From: Novosphingobium terrae
GTDB lineage: Bacteria > Pseudomonadota > Alphaproteobacteria > Sphingomonadales > Sphingomonadaceae
DNA: 64,000 nt
Assembly (NCBI RefSeq): GCF_017163935.1
Contig: NZ_JABVZR010000003.1
Span: 124,001-188,000, forward strand
Direction of reading: 5' to 3'
The notes under the pieces are model-generated. The model did no database searches. It worked only from the letters and a program-made list of their open reading frames with translations, and was not told the origin of the DNA. Every line of letters starts with the position of its first letter. Positions within the stretch are counted from its first letter, which is position 1. Both the position numbers and the translations under genes were made by a program. Below are positions 46,001-53,161 of the stretch, piece after piece.

Positions 46001-46126
46001 CAGATCCGCTGCGCCCGCCCCGCCCCACTCACTCATCTCGCTGGAATGCTCGCCGGTATAGTAGTCGTCCTTGGTGAAATAGTTGGCGGCGCCGCCCGCC
46101 GAGCGAATGGAGGAAACCGAGAGCAC
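43025..46126 (-). CDS. traI: MobF-family relaxase/helicase (TraI/TrwC-like)
   Basis: 1033 residues from GTG 46126. N-terminal TrwC relaxase domain: catalytic Tyr candidates at 16, 22 and 23 (ANYFTKDDYYTGEHSSE) and the metal-binding histidines in MFQHDTSR and QGHIHVVVLNATR (about 145-165). A middle helicase has Walker A GVAGAGKST near residue 516, Walker B VLMFDEAS and GDRSQLQAVDAG. The late RecD-like motif is NLAYAINMHQAQGMTTDRGI. It nicks oriT and unwinds the strand for transfer. It begins 3 nt after the TraD stop. Confidence 0.95.
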   Translation of the reverse strand: MLSVSSIRSAGGAANYFTKDDYYTGEHSSEMSEWGGAGAADLGLAGEVGKEAFEGLLNGRLPDGSSISGNARHRPGMDLTFSMPKSLSILAYVAGDERILEAYRESVRATMAWVEKNFAQGRIYDRDAKNGEAIGTSHLTYAMFQHDTSRKLDPQGHIHVVVLNATRVDGQWRALRNDPLWANNTVIGSRQSADFRNRVEKLGYDTQVTGKHGQFDAVGVVPKAVLDNFSQRRIEILDKINQLGIITPQGRDAVTLGTRDNKIDLEDREALRAEWRERAAALGFDGKQVVEAARARSEASRGGEEKITSLSQAARMSSEVLGKVRGRLEASSSGLAEFALGALNAFEEHLKGQDPLVTGGLARLTLAPSDLRAQMAVASAIRILGQRDAAFPLNQVSKVALDLGLSGVTPEKVDKRIAELSAQGQLIEGVSGRRDERVTHVTTPQLVQDEKRLLAGVDAGKGQGVALIASDQVIDRLQEKAGQLKTPDAEPMVLNGEQLAAATLALTSQDRTVVIQGVAGAGKSTIVYALSRVAEDQGKKVLGLAMANKMVNMLREDGQIEAQTVASFVRAHLKPALDGKGPKFEESRAALADTVLMFDEASLVANQSMNDMVTIANRLKIDRLIMMGDRSQLQAVDAGKPYSLAQTHSQVQISELKTSQRQKTEHMKAVATLSRQGNYRATFSVLGDRVVSAGKEYRDTAAKKWLELSADDRERTALYASGRETRAYLNEVVQQGLRADGTISGKGLEIARLESLNLTREELRYARHYKAGLQLDVTNNARPDGLARGAYMVVGVTKRGKVNLVDEQGRKHSFHPSRIDPLDTRDTLALSARDPITVHAGDKIVWTANDRERGIFNSAQARILAITPQGVEVKLGEGADTLLLAMGDKMLERMNLAYAINMHQAQGMTTDRGIGVMSANERQLSNQRLTHVMLTRVRFDIAIYTDDKAQLLRSIEANPGDKASALETVGVKSTRNSGPPGAPSRPQSGLNPSGPDPFAKVDVRFDLEIGEPREGSKAAQVTKLPEKDIGLSL

Positions 46127-46129
46127 CGG

Positions 46130-48544
46130 TCAGAAATCCATGTCCATACCGCCATCCCGCGAGGCGGCGGGCGCGCCATGATCATGGGTGTGCCCATGCC
46201 GATCGGCAGGATCGAACATGCCCTGACCCATGCGCGTTTCGGTGATGATCTGCTGCTCACGCAATCGCCCCGGGCGGTTGCTTTGCCCCTTCTCATCAGC
46301 AAGCCCACGCAGGCCTGCTTCCCCCTTCTGGTCCCCGGAACGATCCGAGTTGTCCTCGCCATCGGCTTTGATCCGACCGAAGGCGCCCAGATCTGCGGAC
46401 CCGTCCTCCTCCGCCTTTTCAAGCGCAGCAGACATATCGCCCGGCGGCGCGGGCTCGGCGTCGGCCGAGGTCATGGCGCGCGCATCGAAGAGAGGCAGGC
46501 CGCTCAAGGCCAGTGCGGTTTCGTCGGGGGTTTCGCCCCCCTCGCCCGGCTCCTCTCCCTCGCGCTCATGATGCGCGCCGGCATTCTCGCGCCCGCCCTC
46601 GCCGGTTTCGCCGTCATCCTCCACCGGCTTGGGCACATAGGCCGCCGCCAACATCTTGGTCTTGCGCAGAAAGCCGGGCGCAATGACGGGGTAATCGACA
46701 TACTCCAGCTCGATGCGGGTAGCTGGAAACCCTTCGGGAAACTTCACATAGCCGTGAAGCGAAGGGAGGTTCATGAGATCGTCGGGAATGACCAGCGGCT
46801 TGACCTCGGTGCGCGGGGTGATGGTCGCAGCGTCGCGCGACTGGCTGGCGCCGATCGAGTAGGCCTCGTCCGTTTCGCGCACCTCGCGGTCGCCGATATA
46901 TTCCGAGCATTTCTGCGCGGTATTCTTGTCCGCCGTTGCCAGAATGAGCTTGGTTCGCGCGAGCGATCCCAGATTGATCGCCCCCTCCTCACCATAGGTT
47001 TCGGCCAGCTTGTCGAAGCTGTGCATCCCCAGCACGAAGGCGCCGCCAAAGCTGCGCGCGGTCTGCAAGCCGTTCTCGATGGCGGGCAGCCTGTGGAGCG
47101 CATGGACCTCGTCAAAGAAGTACCATGTGCGCAGCTGGCGGGTGCGCGGCAACGCCATGATGGCGTTGACCGCGATCTCCATCCAAAGGGTGAGCAGCGC
47201 ACGGCACAGCACCAGATCGTTATGGGTCGAAGTGATGAAGAGGATCGAGCCTGCAGGCCCCTCGCGCATCCATTTCGTGATCGAGAAGGGCGGCGGGCCG
47301 CCCGGCACCGGATCGGGCAGGAAGCGGATCGCCTGGGCATTGGTGTTGAACACGGCGCGGATGGATTCTGCCATGCGCGCGGCCTCGACAGCGGTGAGTG
47401 GGCTGGCGATGGTGCCCTCCAGCTTGGCGTTCACCGATTTAAGGTCCGCCTGCATCAAATGGTGCGCGATTGCGCCATTGCTGGTTTCGCCCATCTCGAC
47501 CAGCTTCATGCACATTTCCACGAAGAGCGTGCGCGCCGCCATGGCCCAGAAGGGCTCGGCATTACCCCCGTCACTCGGGATCAGGGCAGCAGCTGCGGTG
47601 AGGTAATCGGCGTAATTGATGCAGTCGTTGAAGATGGTCCAGGGCGGGCAGCGCTCGTCCATGGGGTTGAGGATATGATCGCGCTCGGGGTCGTAGAAAC
47701 TCTCGACGAAGGCCCCGGTGAGATCGAAGATCACGCAGCGCTGACCGCGCGCGCGGGCCTGCGTCACCATATCGCGCAGCTGGGTGGTTTTGCCCGTGCC
47801 GGTGGTGCCGATCAGCATGGCGTGGCCCTGCTCAAGATGCCAGGGATAGGGCACGCCCGCCATGGTGTAGGGGACATGGACGCCCATGGCGGAGCGCTCC
47901 TCGATGCCCAGGGCGATGATGCGATCAGGGTCATCCTGAGGAAACATCGCCCCGATTTCCTTGCGCATCTCGATCAGATTATGGGCATCGATGTCCGAGA
48001 TCAGCACATCGAGTTTGACCAGCGTGGCGCCGCGCTCATGGCGCTCCTTGAGCACATCGCTGCCGACCTTGCTGGAGAGCTTGATAAACCACCGGGTGGC
48101 GGGCGCCGACAGCACGCCGGCAAGCACCATGGCCACGATAATACAGCGGGTGAAGCGCGCCCAAGCGGCGGCCACATCGCTATCATAGGGCACATCGCCG
48201 ATGGTCATCGGCACCACCGTCCCATCGGGCGTGGTGAGGTTCACCGACTTGGACGGATCGAGATCGGCGGCCGACCAGAAGCTGGCCAGAGCGCGCATCT
48301 CGATCATGTTGTCGTCATGGTCGTGGCTGAAGATCAGCAGCAGCAGCAGGAGCATGACCACGAAGGTCGTCAGCGTGGCTATGGTAGGCCAGCGCAAGCC
48401 CTCAGCCATCATCATATAGCGCAGCCGCAGGAGCTGAGACCCCCGCGTGAAATCGCCCATGTTGCGCACCACCTGCCCGCGCGCGGACTGGTGCTCGACC
48501 TCGACGGGGCGCCCGTCGAAACGGATGTCGTCCTTACGCGCCAT
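46130..48544 (-). CDS. traD: type IV coupling protein (TraD/TrwB-like)
   Basis: 804 residues from ATG 48544. Two TM segments near the N-terminus (LRWPTIATLTTFVVMLLLLL and CIIVAMVLAGVLSA). Walker A is LIGTTGTGKTTQLRDM near residue 248, Walker B WYFFDEVHALHRLPA, and the arginine-finger region HNDLVLCRALLTLW. The last 150 residues are acidic, low in complexity and end with a His-rich HGHTHDHGAP. It is a hexameric inner-membrane ATPase linking relaxosome and secretion channel. It overlaps the small gene upstream by 11 nt. Confidence 0.93.
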   Translation of the reverse strand: MARKDDIRFDGRPVEVEHQSARGQVVRNMGDFTRGSQLLRLRYMMMAEGLRWPTIATLTTFVVMLLLLLLIFSHDHDDNMIEMRALASFWSAADLDPSKSVNLTTPDGTVVPMTIGDVPYDSDVAAAWARFTRCIIVAMVLAGVLSAPATRWFIKLSSKVGSDVLKERHERGATLVKLDVLISDIDAHNLIEMRKEIGAMFPQDDPDRIIALGIEERSAMGVHVPYTMAGVPYPWHLEQGHAMLIGTTGTGKTTQLRDMVTQARARGQRCVIFDLTGAFVESFYDPERDHILNPMDERCPPWTIFNDCINYADYLTAAAALIPSDGGNAEPFWAMAARTLFVEMCMKLVEMGETSNGAIAHHLMQADLKSVNAKLEGTIASPLTAVEAARMAESIRAVFNTNAQAIRFLPDPVPGGPPPFSITKWMREGPAGSILFITSTHNDLVLCRALLTLWMEIAVNAIMALPRTRQLRTWYFFDEVHALHRLPAIENGLQTARSFGGAFVLGMHSFDKLAETYGEEGAINLGSLARTKLILATADKNTAQKCSEYIGDREVRETDEAYSIGASQSRDAATITPRTEVKPLVIPDDLMNLPSLHGYVKFPEGFPATRIELEYVDYPVIAPGFLRKTKMLAAAYVPKPVEDDGETGEGGRENAGAHHEREGEEPGEGGETPDETALALSGLPLFDARAMTSADAEPAPPGDMSAALEKAEEDGSADLGAFGRIKADGEDNSDRSGDQKGEAGLRGLADEKGQSNRPGRLREQQIITETRMGQGMFDPADRHGHTHDHGAPAASRDGGMDMDF

Positions 48545-48827
48545 GGTGCTTGGCCGCCCGGCGCTGCGCGACCACATGGAGGTCCTTGACCTCATCGGGC
48601 GCAAGTTTGGCCAGCAAGGTGTCGAGCTGGAGATCGAACTTCTCGGCCAGCACGATCAGGCGCGTGATGTCGATGCCATGCCCCATCTCGGCCAGAGGCA
48701 AAGCCAGCTGGACAAGCTGGCGAATGACGGCTGTCGGAGAGATGCCGTCGCGCTGCGCGAGAGCCTGAACCCGCTCGAAAACGGGAACGGGCACGCTGAA
48801 CCCGGCGGTCTTCATTGTTCTTGCCAC
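48534..48827 (-). CDS. small relaxosome accessory-like protein (ribbon-helix-helix)
   Basis: 97 residues from GTG 48827 (AGGTG 6 nt upstream; ATG 48815 is an alternative). The start KTAGFSVPVPVFERVQALAQ, then GISPTAVIRQLVQLALPLAE, has the strand-helix-helix pattern of TraY/TrwA/MobC-type proteins. It overlaps traD by 11 nt and heads the traD-traI operon, as oriT-binding accessory proteins do. It could bind the inverted motif pair at 48978 and 49313. Confidence 0.65.
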   Translation of the reverse strand: MARTMKTAGFSVPVPVFERVQALAQRDGISPTAVIRQLVQLALPLAEMGHGIDITRLIVLAEKFDLQLDTLLAKLAPDEVKDLHVVAQRRAAKHHGA

Positions 48828-48856
48828 GCATGCACCTTTTCAGATGCATGGTCTGC

Positions 48857-49081
48857 CTATCGCCCGTTCCGATTATCGAAGGTTTTCGCGATGTTCAAGT
48901 GAAAATTACGCAGGAAGATACGCCTCTTCGCTCGATCATCCCCCGTAAATTCAACGTATAGTGATCCAGTTCTCAAGCGCGCAGCATAATACGCAGATAC
49001 ATGTCGCCGTATCATGTTACGCGCTCGCGCTAAGTTCATGGCTTTTGGTCTGAATTTCGGCTCTGACTTCCCTTTTTCCAC
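48857..49081 (-). CDS. small hypothetical protein
   Basis: 74 residues from GTG 49081, or 60 from ATG 49039. Basic (RARNMIRRHVSAYYAARLRT) with no recognised domain. It precedes the accessory gene by 29 nt. It contains the minus copy of the 17-base motif (48978-48994), so it may not be a real gene. Confidence 0.3.
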   Translation of the reverse strand: MEKGKSEPKFRPKAMNLARARNMIRRHVSAYYAARLRTGSLYVEFTGDDRAKRRIFLRNFHLNIAKTFDNRNGR

Positions 49082-49329
49082 CTTCGGACTTTCCGCGTAG
49101 GGTGTGCAAATTCCTGCCTTCGCCGCGTCCCTGTAACAGGAGGGCCCATCGGCCCCCGTCGGCTTGGGAGGCCGTCATGCAGTGACCTGGCCGCAAGGGC
49201 GGTCCGGTCACGTAAGTGTGATGCCCGCAACGCAGATTGCACGATCGGTCATCGACCAATAACCGACAGTGAGAGGAAGACTTTGCAGCGCGAAGAAGTG
49301 CGACGGAACCACGCGTATTATGCTACGCG
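48978..49329. repeat. oriT: inverted 17-base motif pair, candidate oriT/relaxosome operator
   Basis: GCGTATTATGCTnCGCG occurs on the plus strand at 49313-49329 and on the minus strand at 48978-48994. The plus copy is itself a hairpin (CGCGTA, 6-nt loop, TACGCG). The region between is AT-richer than the rest and separates the traD-traI operon from the plus-strand gene at 49428. From memory, the MobF plasmid R388 nic region contains GCGTATTGTCT/ATAGC, which shares GCGTATT. The role is inference. Confidence 0.4.
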
Positions 49330-49427
49330 GTAAATATTATCTCCGATATATTGCCGCAGTGATTTCGCGTGATATTCGTGATGAAATTCTATCTTTCGGA
49401 ACATCCATCATGAACGGAGTACAATGC

Positions 49428-49682
49428 ATGGCAAGACCCAAGAAGGCCGGTGACGATCTGGAAAGTCTGGCCGAAACGCGCAAAACCTTGCTGGCCGAGC
49501 TGGCCGAGATCGACCGCCGGGAAGGCGCGCTGCGCGAAGCCCAGCGCGATGCCGGGCGCGAGGCGCTGATGGGCGCGCTCGGGCGCGTGAAGATCGGCGA
49601 GATGAGCCGGGATCAGGCCAAAGGGCTGGCCCGCGCCATCGCGGAGATGGGCGCCGGGCCGCTGCTGGCCAGACTGGCCTGA
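49428..49682 (+). CDS. small conserved plasmid protein, coiled coil
   Basis: 84 residues from ATG 49428 (GGAG 8 nt upstream). MARPKKAGDDLESLAETRKT, then ELAEIDRREGALREAQRDAG predicts an amphipathic coiled coil, followed by VKIGEMSRDQAKGLARAIAE. It resembles small proteins seen beside transfer genes on sphingomonad plasmids. It is divergent from the traD-traI operon. A DNA-binding or control role is a guess. Confidence 0.6.
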   Translation: MARPKKAGDDLESLAETRKTLLAELAEIDRREGALREAQRDAGREALMGALGRVKIGEMSRDQAKGLARAIAEMGAGPLLARLA

Positions 49683-49711
49683 TCGGTCCCCTCATCGCCG
49701 TCGCCGGGCAA

Positions 49712-49727
49712 GCGCGCGTGAGCGCGC
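49712..49727 (+). terminator. hairpin after the 84-residue gene
   Basis: GCGCGC, loop GTGA, GCGCGC, 30 nt after the stop codon, followed by CCTTCCCCCTT. A plausible terminator stem with a GNRA-type loop. Confidence 0.4.
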
Positions 49728-49749
49728 GCCCTTCCCCCTTCACATCAAT

Positions 49750-49812
49750 GCCTGCGATAGCAGGCGGGCTCGCGGGGCTGGCCCGCCAGGGCCAGACGGG
49801 ACCCGCGAGCCC
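49750..49812. repeat. nested-hairpin repeat, copy 1
   Basis: A small hairpin (GCCTGC, GATA, GCAGGC; 49750-49765) abuts an outer stem GGGCTCGCGGG (49766-49776) paired with CCCGCGAGCCC (49802-49812). The outer stem encloses an inner stem CTGGCCC (49778-49784), loop GCCA, GGGCCAG (49789-49795). The second copy is at 50474-50536. Between copies the small hairpin and inner stem are identical, while the outer stem differs by paired, compensatory changes. Confidence 0.8.
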
Positions 49813-49923
49813 CAGCCCGCCCGCGCCAACGCCCCCAGCCTCGCGCGCAATCCCGATGCGGGGAGGGGTGGAAGACAGGCAAGAGCGGGCCTGCGCCGCA
49901 ACCGCGTCGCGAGGCCCTGAAAT

Positions 49924-49949
49924 GCAGCCGGACCTTAAAGCCCGGCTGC
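49924..49949 (-). terminator. hairpin after the 94-residue gene
   Basis: GCAGCCGG (49924-49931) and CCGGCTGC (49942-49949) flank a 10-nt loop, just beyond the minus-strand stop at 49960. A probable terminator of that gene. Confidence 0.45.
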
Positions 49950-49959
49950 CTCGTTTAGC

Positions 49960-50244
49960 TCATTCATGCCGCCCGCACGGACAGTGATACGGGTCGATCC
50001 CGGTCAAGGGGCAATCGTCGTCTGCGAACACCGCTTCCTCGTCATAGTCCGCGCAATAGCCCTTCGCGATGGCGAGCTGAAGCGCTGCGTCCCGATGCTC
50101 ATCGGGCACGCTCTCAAGCAGGACCTCGCAGGCGTGCTGGAAGTTCGATGCAAAAAGCTCGTAGACCAGCCCGCAACCTCGGTTGGCCTCCTGATAGGCA
50201 GCTTCGATCCGCGCGGCGAATGCTTCGATGAATGCGTCACTCAT
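49960..50244 (-). CDS. small conserved plasmid protein, Cys-rich C-terminus
   Basis: 94 residues from ATG 50244 with GGAGG 7 nt upstream. FIEAFAARIEAAYQEANRGC, then FQHACEVLLESVPDEHRDAA is helical, and the end DDDCPLTGIDPYHCPCGRHE is acidic then Cys/His-rich, possibly a metal site. Similar short proteins are common on sphingomonad plasmids. Function unknown. Confidence 0.6.
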   Translation of the reverse strand: MSDAFIEAFAARIEAAYQEANRGCGLVYELFASNFQHACEVLLESVPDEHRDAALQLAIAKGYCADYDEEAVFADDDCPLTGIDPYHCPCGRHE

Positions 50245-50278
50245 GGGAACCTCCTGTCTGACTTGACGGGTTCATGGC

Positions 50279-50413
50279 GGCGGGGCTCAAGGGTCTGGGT
50301 CAAGGACGGCGCAGCCGCCGCGCCAGCGGGCAGCGGCGGGTGTCTATTTTTGCGCGCAGCGGAAAAATCGATGCCCGGCGCTGACTCCTTGAGGCAGGCC
50401 CTTGAGCCCCGCC
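50279..50413. repeat. long imperfect inverted repeat in intergenic region
   Basis: GGCGGGGCTCAAGGG (50279-50293) and CCCTTGAGCCCCGCC (50399-50413) are perfect 15-bp arms. Pairing continues inward through TCAAGGA with three mismatches. The loop of about 80 nt holds further stems and an ATTTTT/AAAAAT pair (50345-50367). It lies in the leader of the 94-residue gene on the minus strand and could be a structured RNA. Confidence 0.6.
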
Positions 50414-50473
50414 AGAATGGGAAGACACACGGCCCCCTCCCCTCTCGTTTAGACCCGCCCCAACGTCGCGATC

Positions 50474-50536
50474 GCCTGCGATAGCAGGCGGGCGGGCGGG
50501 GCTGGCCCGCCAGGGCCAGATGGGCCCCGCCCGCCC
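50474..50536. repeat. nested-hairpin repeat, copy 2
   Basis: Same design as copy 1: GCCTGC, GATA, GCAGGC (50474-50489), outer stem GGGCGGGCGGGGC (50490-50502) with GCCCCGCCCGCCC (50524-50536), inner stem CTGGCCC, GCCA, GGGCCAG (50502-50519). The outer stem carries two base-pair swaps relative to copy 1 (T-A to G-C and C-G to G-C), and a G-A mismatch of copy 1 is a G-C pair here. Confidence 0.8.
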
Positions 50537-50646
50537 CAGGCCGCGCCCCTTTCCGGCGCGCGCGATCGCCTCGGCCCGCGCCCGGTCCTGCATCTCGATC
50601 CAAAGGCCAAACACCGCCGGGACTGGCCCGGCGATGCCCCCCAAGC

Positions 50647-51618
50647 CTAGAGCGCGCCCGCTGCGGGTTCTGGGGCGAAATCGGCGTTGCGCATGATGGT
50701 CACGGGCACGCCATGGCCCCGGCACAGCTTGGCCAAATCGACCTGCATAAAGCTGCCTTCGCAGATGATGGCCTCGACGGGCTGGAGGTTGATAAGGCTC
50801 TTGTTGCGGTCAAATCCGGCCTTGCCCTGATTGCGATGGCTAAGGCGGAACATGACGGTATGAACCCCGCGATGGTCGGCCCATGCCGAAGCGATCTTAT
50901 CCGCGCCGCGATGCTGGCCGGTGGTGACAAGCACCATATTGGGGATGCGCGCTTTGATAAGGTCGAGCCGTTCCCAGATCGGCTCATGGTGGAGCCATTG
51001 CACGCCCCCTGACACCACGACGATAGGCCCTTGCGGGTTGTGCGCCTCCTGCTTGGCCGCGCGCCTCGCGGCCCTGAAATCGCGGGCCTCGATCTGGGAG
51101 GCGTAGGGGGTGGCGCTGGTGCGCGATCCGCTCGCGCTGCTCCATGGGCTGCCGGTGTGGATGCGGTAGACTTGGGCGGCATGGTCGCGCATGCACTCAA
51201 GCGCCGCGCGGGCCTCGGCCTGCGACTGGCAAAGGCGCTGGGTTTCCTCCAGCTTGCTGGAATGGACCTCTGACGGGTCCATGATCCGCGCCAGTTCGCC
51301 AAGCTCGCGGGCGGTGTCGTCCTCCTGCCTTTCGACCTGCTGGGCGACGCGGTGAAGGGAGTTGACCACACCCCAAGCAATGCGCCCGGCAAGGGGCTCA
51401 AGGCGGGTGTCCGCCATCAGGTGAAAGAGGTCGCCGACCAGTTGGGTGATGCAATCGCGGGCCAGTTCCGGGTCGGGCATGTCGGCCTGTGTGGGCTCGT
51501 CATGGATGGAAAGCTGACTCTCTGCGATCTCGGCGGCAAAGGCATAGGAAAAGCTGTCTTGGCTCAAGGCCTCGGCGTAATGCTGGGCCAGATCATTGAA
51601 GCTGGAAAAGCTTGGCAT
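50647..51618 (-). CDS. DUF2493 (SLOG/YpsA-related) plasmid protein
   Basis: 323 residues from ATG 51618 (GAGAGG about 9 nt upstream). Residues 1-190 are helical (FNDLAQHYAEALSQDSFSYA). Residues about 205-310 are a Rossmann-like SLOG domain of the DUF2493 type: GPIVVVSGGVQWLHHEPIWE, VLVTTGQHRGADKIASAWAD, VEAIICEGSFMQVDLAK. The family is frequent on plasmids and ICEs and may bind nucleotides or nucleotide-derived ligands. Function unknown. Confidence 0.82.
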   Translation of the reverse strand: MPSFSSFNDLAQHYAEALSQDSFSYAFAAEIAESQLSIHDEPTQADMPDPELARDCITQLVGDLFHLMADTRLEPLAGRIAWGVVNSLHRVAQQVERQEDDTARELGELARIMDPSEVHSSKLEETQRLCQSQAEARAALECMRDHAAQVYRIHTGSPWSSASGSRTSATPYASQIEARDFRAARRAAKQEAHNPQGPIVVVSGGVQWLHHEPIWERLDLIKARIPNMVLVTTGQHRGADKIASAWADHRGVHTVMFRLSHRNQGKAGFDRNKSLINLQPVEAIICEGSFMQVDLAKLCRGHGVPVTIMRNADFAPEPAAGAL

Positions 51619-51734
51619 GGGCGCGCCTCTCTTGTGCGCGGAGCTTGATGTGCCTAAACCCCGCTGCGGACATTGACCGATGTTCAAAGCAAGAGGGCCG
51701 GGGAAGTTCGTACCTTTCCCGGCCCTCCCATTCC

Positions 51735-52268
51735 TTAGAATTCAGGGCTGAAATCGCTGGCCGGTTCGCTGGCCTTCCGGCGACCACGCCCGGACGGGGC
51801 GGGGTTTTCCGAAGGGTGCCCGCCACCCTCGCCCATGCCATCGCTGGCGTCACCCCCATGGCCCTGCCCTGCGGTGCTCTCGCCAAGGCCGTCGCCCTGC
51901 TGGGGCGCGCTGGTGAGGTCCTGACGGGGGCGGCGGCGCGTCCATGCGATGTTGTAGGTTTCGGGTCCGTCCTGCTGGTCTGCGCGGAACAGGGCGATGC
52001 TCAAGGGGCGATCCATCGAGGGGTCTTCGATCTGACCCTGATAGAAAATTTCGCCGGTCGAGCGTGCTTCCTGCTCGAACAGGGCCCCGACCCTCACCCA
52101 AGTATTCGCGCGCGTCTTGGCCATGATTTCATATTTCGGCGCGGTGGGCTTGGGGTTGTTCAAGAGACGAAGGCCGATCGTCATGCTGATGGCGAGAGTG
52201 TCGATACGCCCGATAAGAACGCCACCGTTCTGGCCGTTGTCGCGACGGGTGATCTGACCGATGTTCAT
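51735..52268 (-). CDS. DUF736-family protein with disordered tail
   Basis: 177 residues from ATG 52268. Residues 1-112 are DUF736: MNIGQITRRDNGQNGGVLIG, APKYEIMAKTRANTWVRVGA, EIFYQGQIEDPSMDRPLSIA, TYNIAWTRRRPR. DUF736 genes are standard neighbours of relaxase and coupling genes in alphaproteobacterial elements. The usual length is about 105, so the Gly/Ser/Pro-rich last 65 residues are an addition. Function unknown. Confidence 0.88.
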   Translation of the reverse strand: MNIGQITRRDNGQNGGVLIGRIDTLAISMTIGLRLLNNPKPTAPKYEIMAKTRANTWVRVGALFEQEARSTGEIFYQGQIEDPSMDRPLSIALFRADQQDGPETYNIAWTRRRPRQDLTSAPQQGDGLGESTAGQGHGGDASDGMGEGGGHPSENPAPSGRGRRKASEPASDFSPEF

Positions 52269-52637
52269 AAGCTTTACTCCGATAGTTGGCCATGTGGGCC
52301 GTTGTTTAGTGTCTGTCGGCGTCCTCGCCGCCGACATTTACTTAATACAACGTCCGCCAGATCCGGTCTATATCATTGTTTTCTTGACCTAAATCCGATC
52401 GCTTCTGGTGAGCCGGAGCATCAAAAACGCCGCGCGGTAGCGCGGCCGCAAACAACGCCCGGCCCCGACCAGGGGCCGGTTCCCCTTCGGGCCACCGCGC
52501 ACACACACGCTGCCGCCTGTCCATCGCCTCCGGAGCCGCCGTCGCAGGACCCAAGAGGCGCGGGCGTGACCGGGGGGCAAGCCAAATCACGGAGGGTCCG
52601 CCCGGCTTGCCGGGTGGATACCGTTATTTTGCTTGAA

Positions 52638-52670
52638 GGCCCTCCAGATCGCCAGGCGATCTGGAGGGCC
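52638..52670. repeat. 33-bp palindrome
   Basis: GGCCCTCCAGATCGCC (52638-52653), one A, then its exact reverse complement (52655-52670). With a single central base it cannot form a normal RNA loop without opening a few pairs. It more likely acts as a DNA site for a dimeric protein or as a cruciform. Confidence 0.85.
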
Positions 52671-52753
52671 TGACCCCCGGGCGCGGCCGTGCCACGCAGG
52701 GAGCCTGGGAGGGCGCGTAGGAGGTGATGGACAGGCCTGGTGCAAGGCTGGCC

Positions 52754-52783
52754 GCCCTGTCGGACGGCATCGTCCGGCAGGGC
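52754..52783. repeat. 13-bp hairpin, GCAT loop
   Basis: GCCCTGTCGGACG (52754-52766) and CGTCCGGCAGGGC (52771-52783) pair except one position, which would be a G-U wobble in RNA. Confidence 0.7.
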
Positions 52784-52904
52784 CTCAAGCAAACCACATG
52801 CGGGGCTCCGCCCCGCCCCGCTTGGCCTTTCCCCTTCTAGCCCTGACCGTTACCCGTTAGGGCGCAGACGGCCCCTCGGGCCGGCTGCGTGAGCTTGGGT
52901 CGTA

Positions 52905-52924
52905 AATTTGCCGCGAGGCAAATT
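52905..52924. repeat. 8-bp hairpin with GCGA loop
   Basis: AATTTGCC, GCGA, GGCAAATT. An AT-rich island in otherwise very GC-rich DNA, about 240 nt before the gene at 53162. Confidence 0.6.
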
Positions 52925-53161
52925 CAGGGCCCTAGCGAATAGGGCAGGTTTAGCACGGGCGCACCGCGCCCGGGCGCGCTCCCCGCCCCTCGCCTCTGCA
53001 CGCTCCAGACCACCAAACCGTCCTCAAGGTCTACCAGAACCGACCTGCCAGACCCCAAGGCCGCCGGTATCTGAAGACCGGCCAAAAATCTTCGCTCAGG
53101 TTCCGACAGGACCTGCACTTGGCCCTAGATCCTGCCATACCTGATGAACGCAAGGACCAGC

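Larger units (their letters stand above)
52338..53161. other. 824-nt hairpin-rich non-coding region
   Basis: No convincing gene. It contains CCCGGC-TT-GCCGGG (52601-52614), a 33-bp near-perfect palindrome (52638-52670), a 13-bp hairpin with one mismatch (52754-52783, loop GCAT) and AATTTGCC-GCGA-GGCAAATT (52905-52924, GNRA-type loop). Located between the divergent DUF736 and 53162 genes. A replication origin or other cis-acting site is possible; I see no iterons. Confidence 0.5.

Noticed and set aside
45491-48589. Very long open frame (over 1000 codons) on the plus strand opposite traD and traI
   Set aside because: It is the mirror of two well-supported genes in GC-rich DNA; its translation is low in hydrophobic cores and has no recognisable motif.
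49750-50536. CRISPR array
   Set aside because: Only two repeat copies 720 bp apart with a gene between them and a nested-hairpin design; no regular spacers anywhere in the window.
50241-50725. Minus-strand frames in the structured 50.2-50.7 kb region
   Set aside because: Composition follows the inverted repeats; no start signals or domains. Treated as non-coding.
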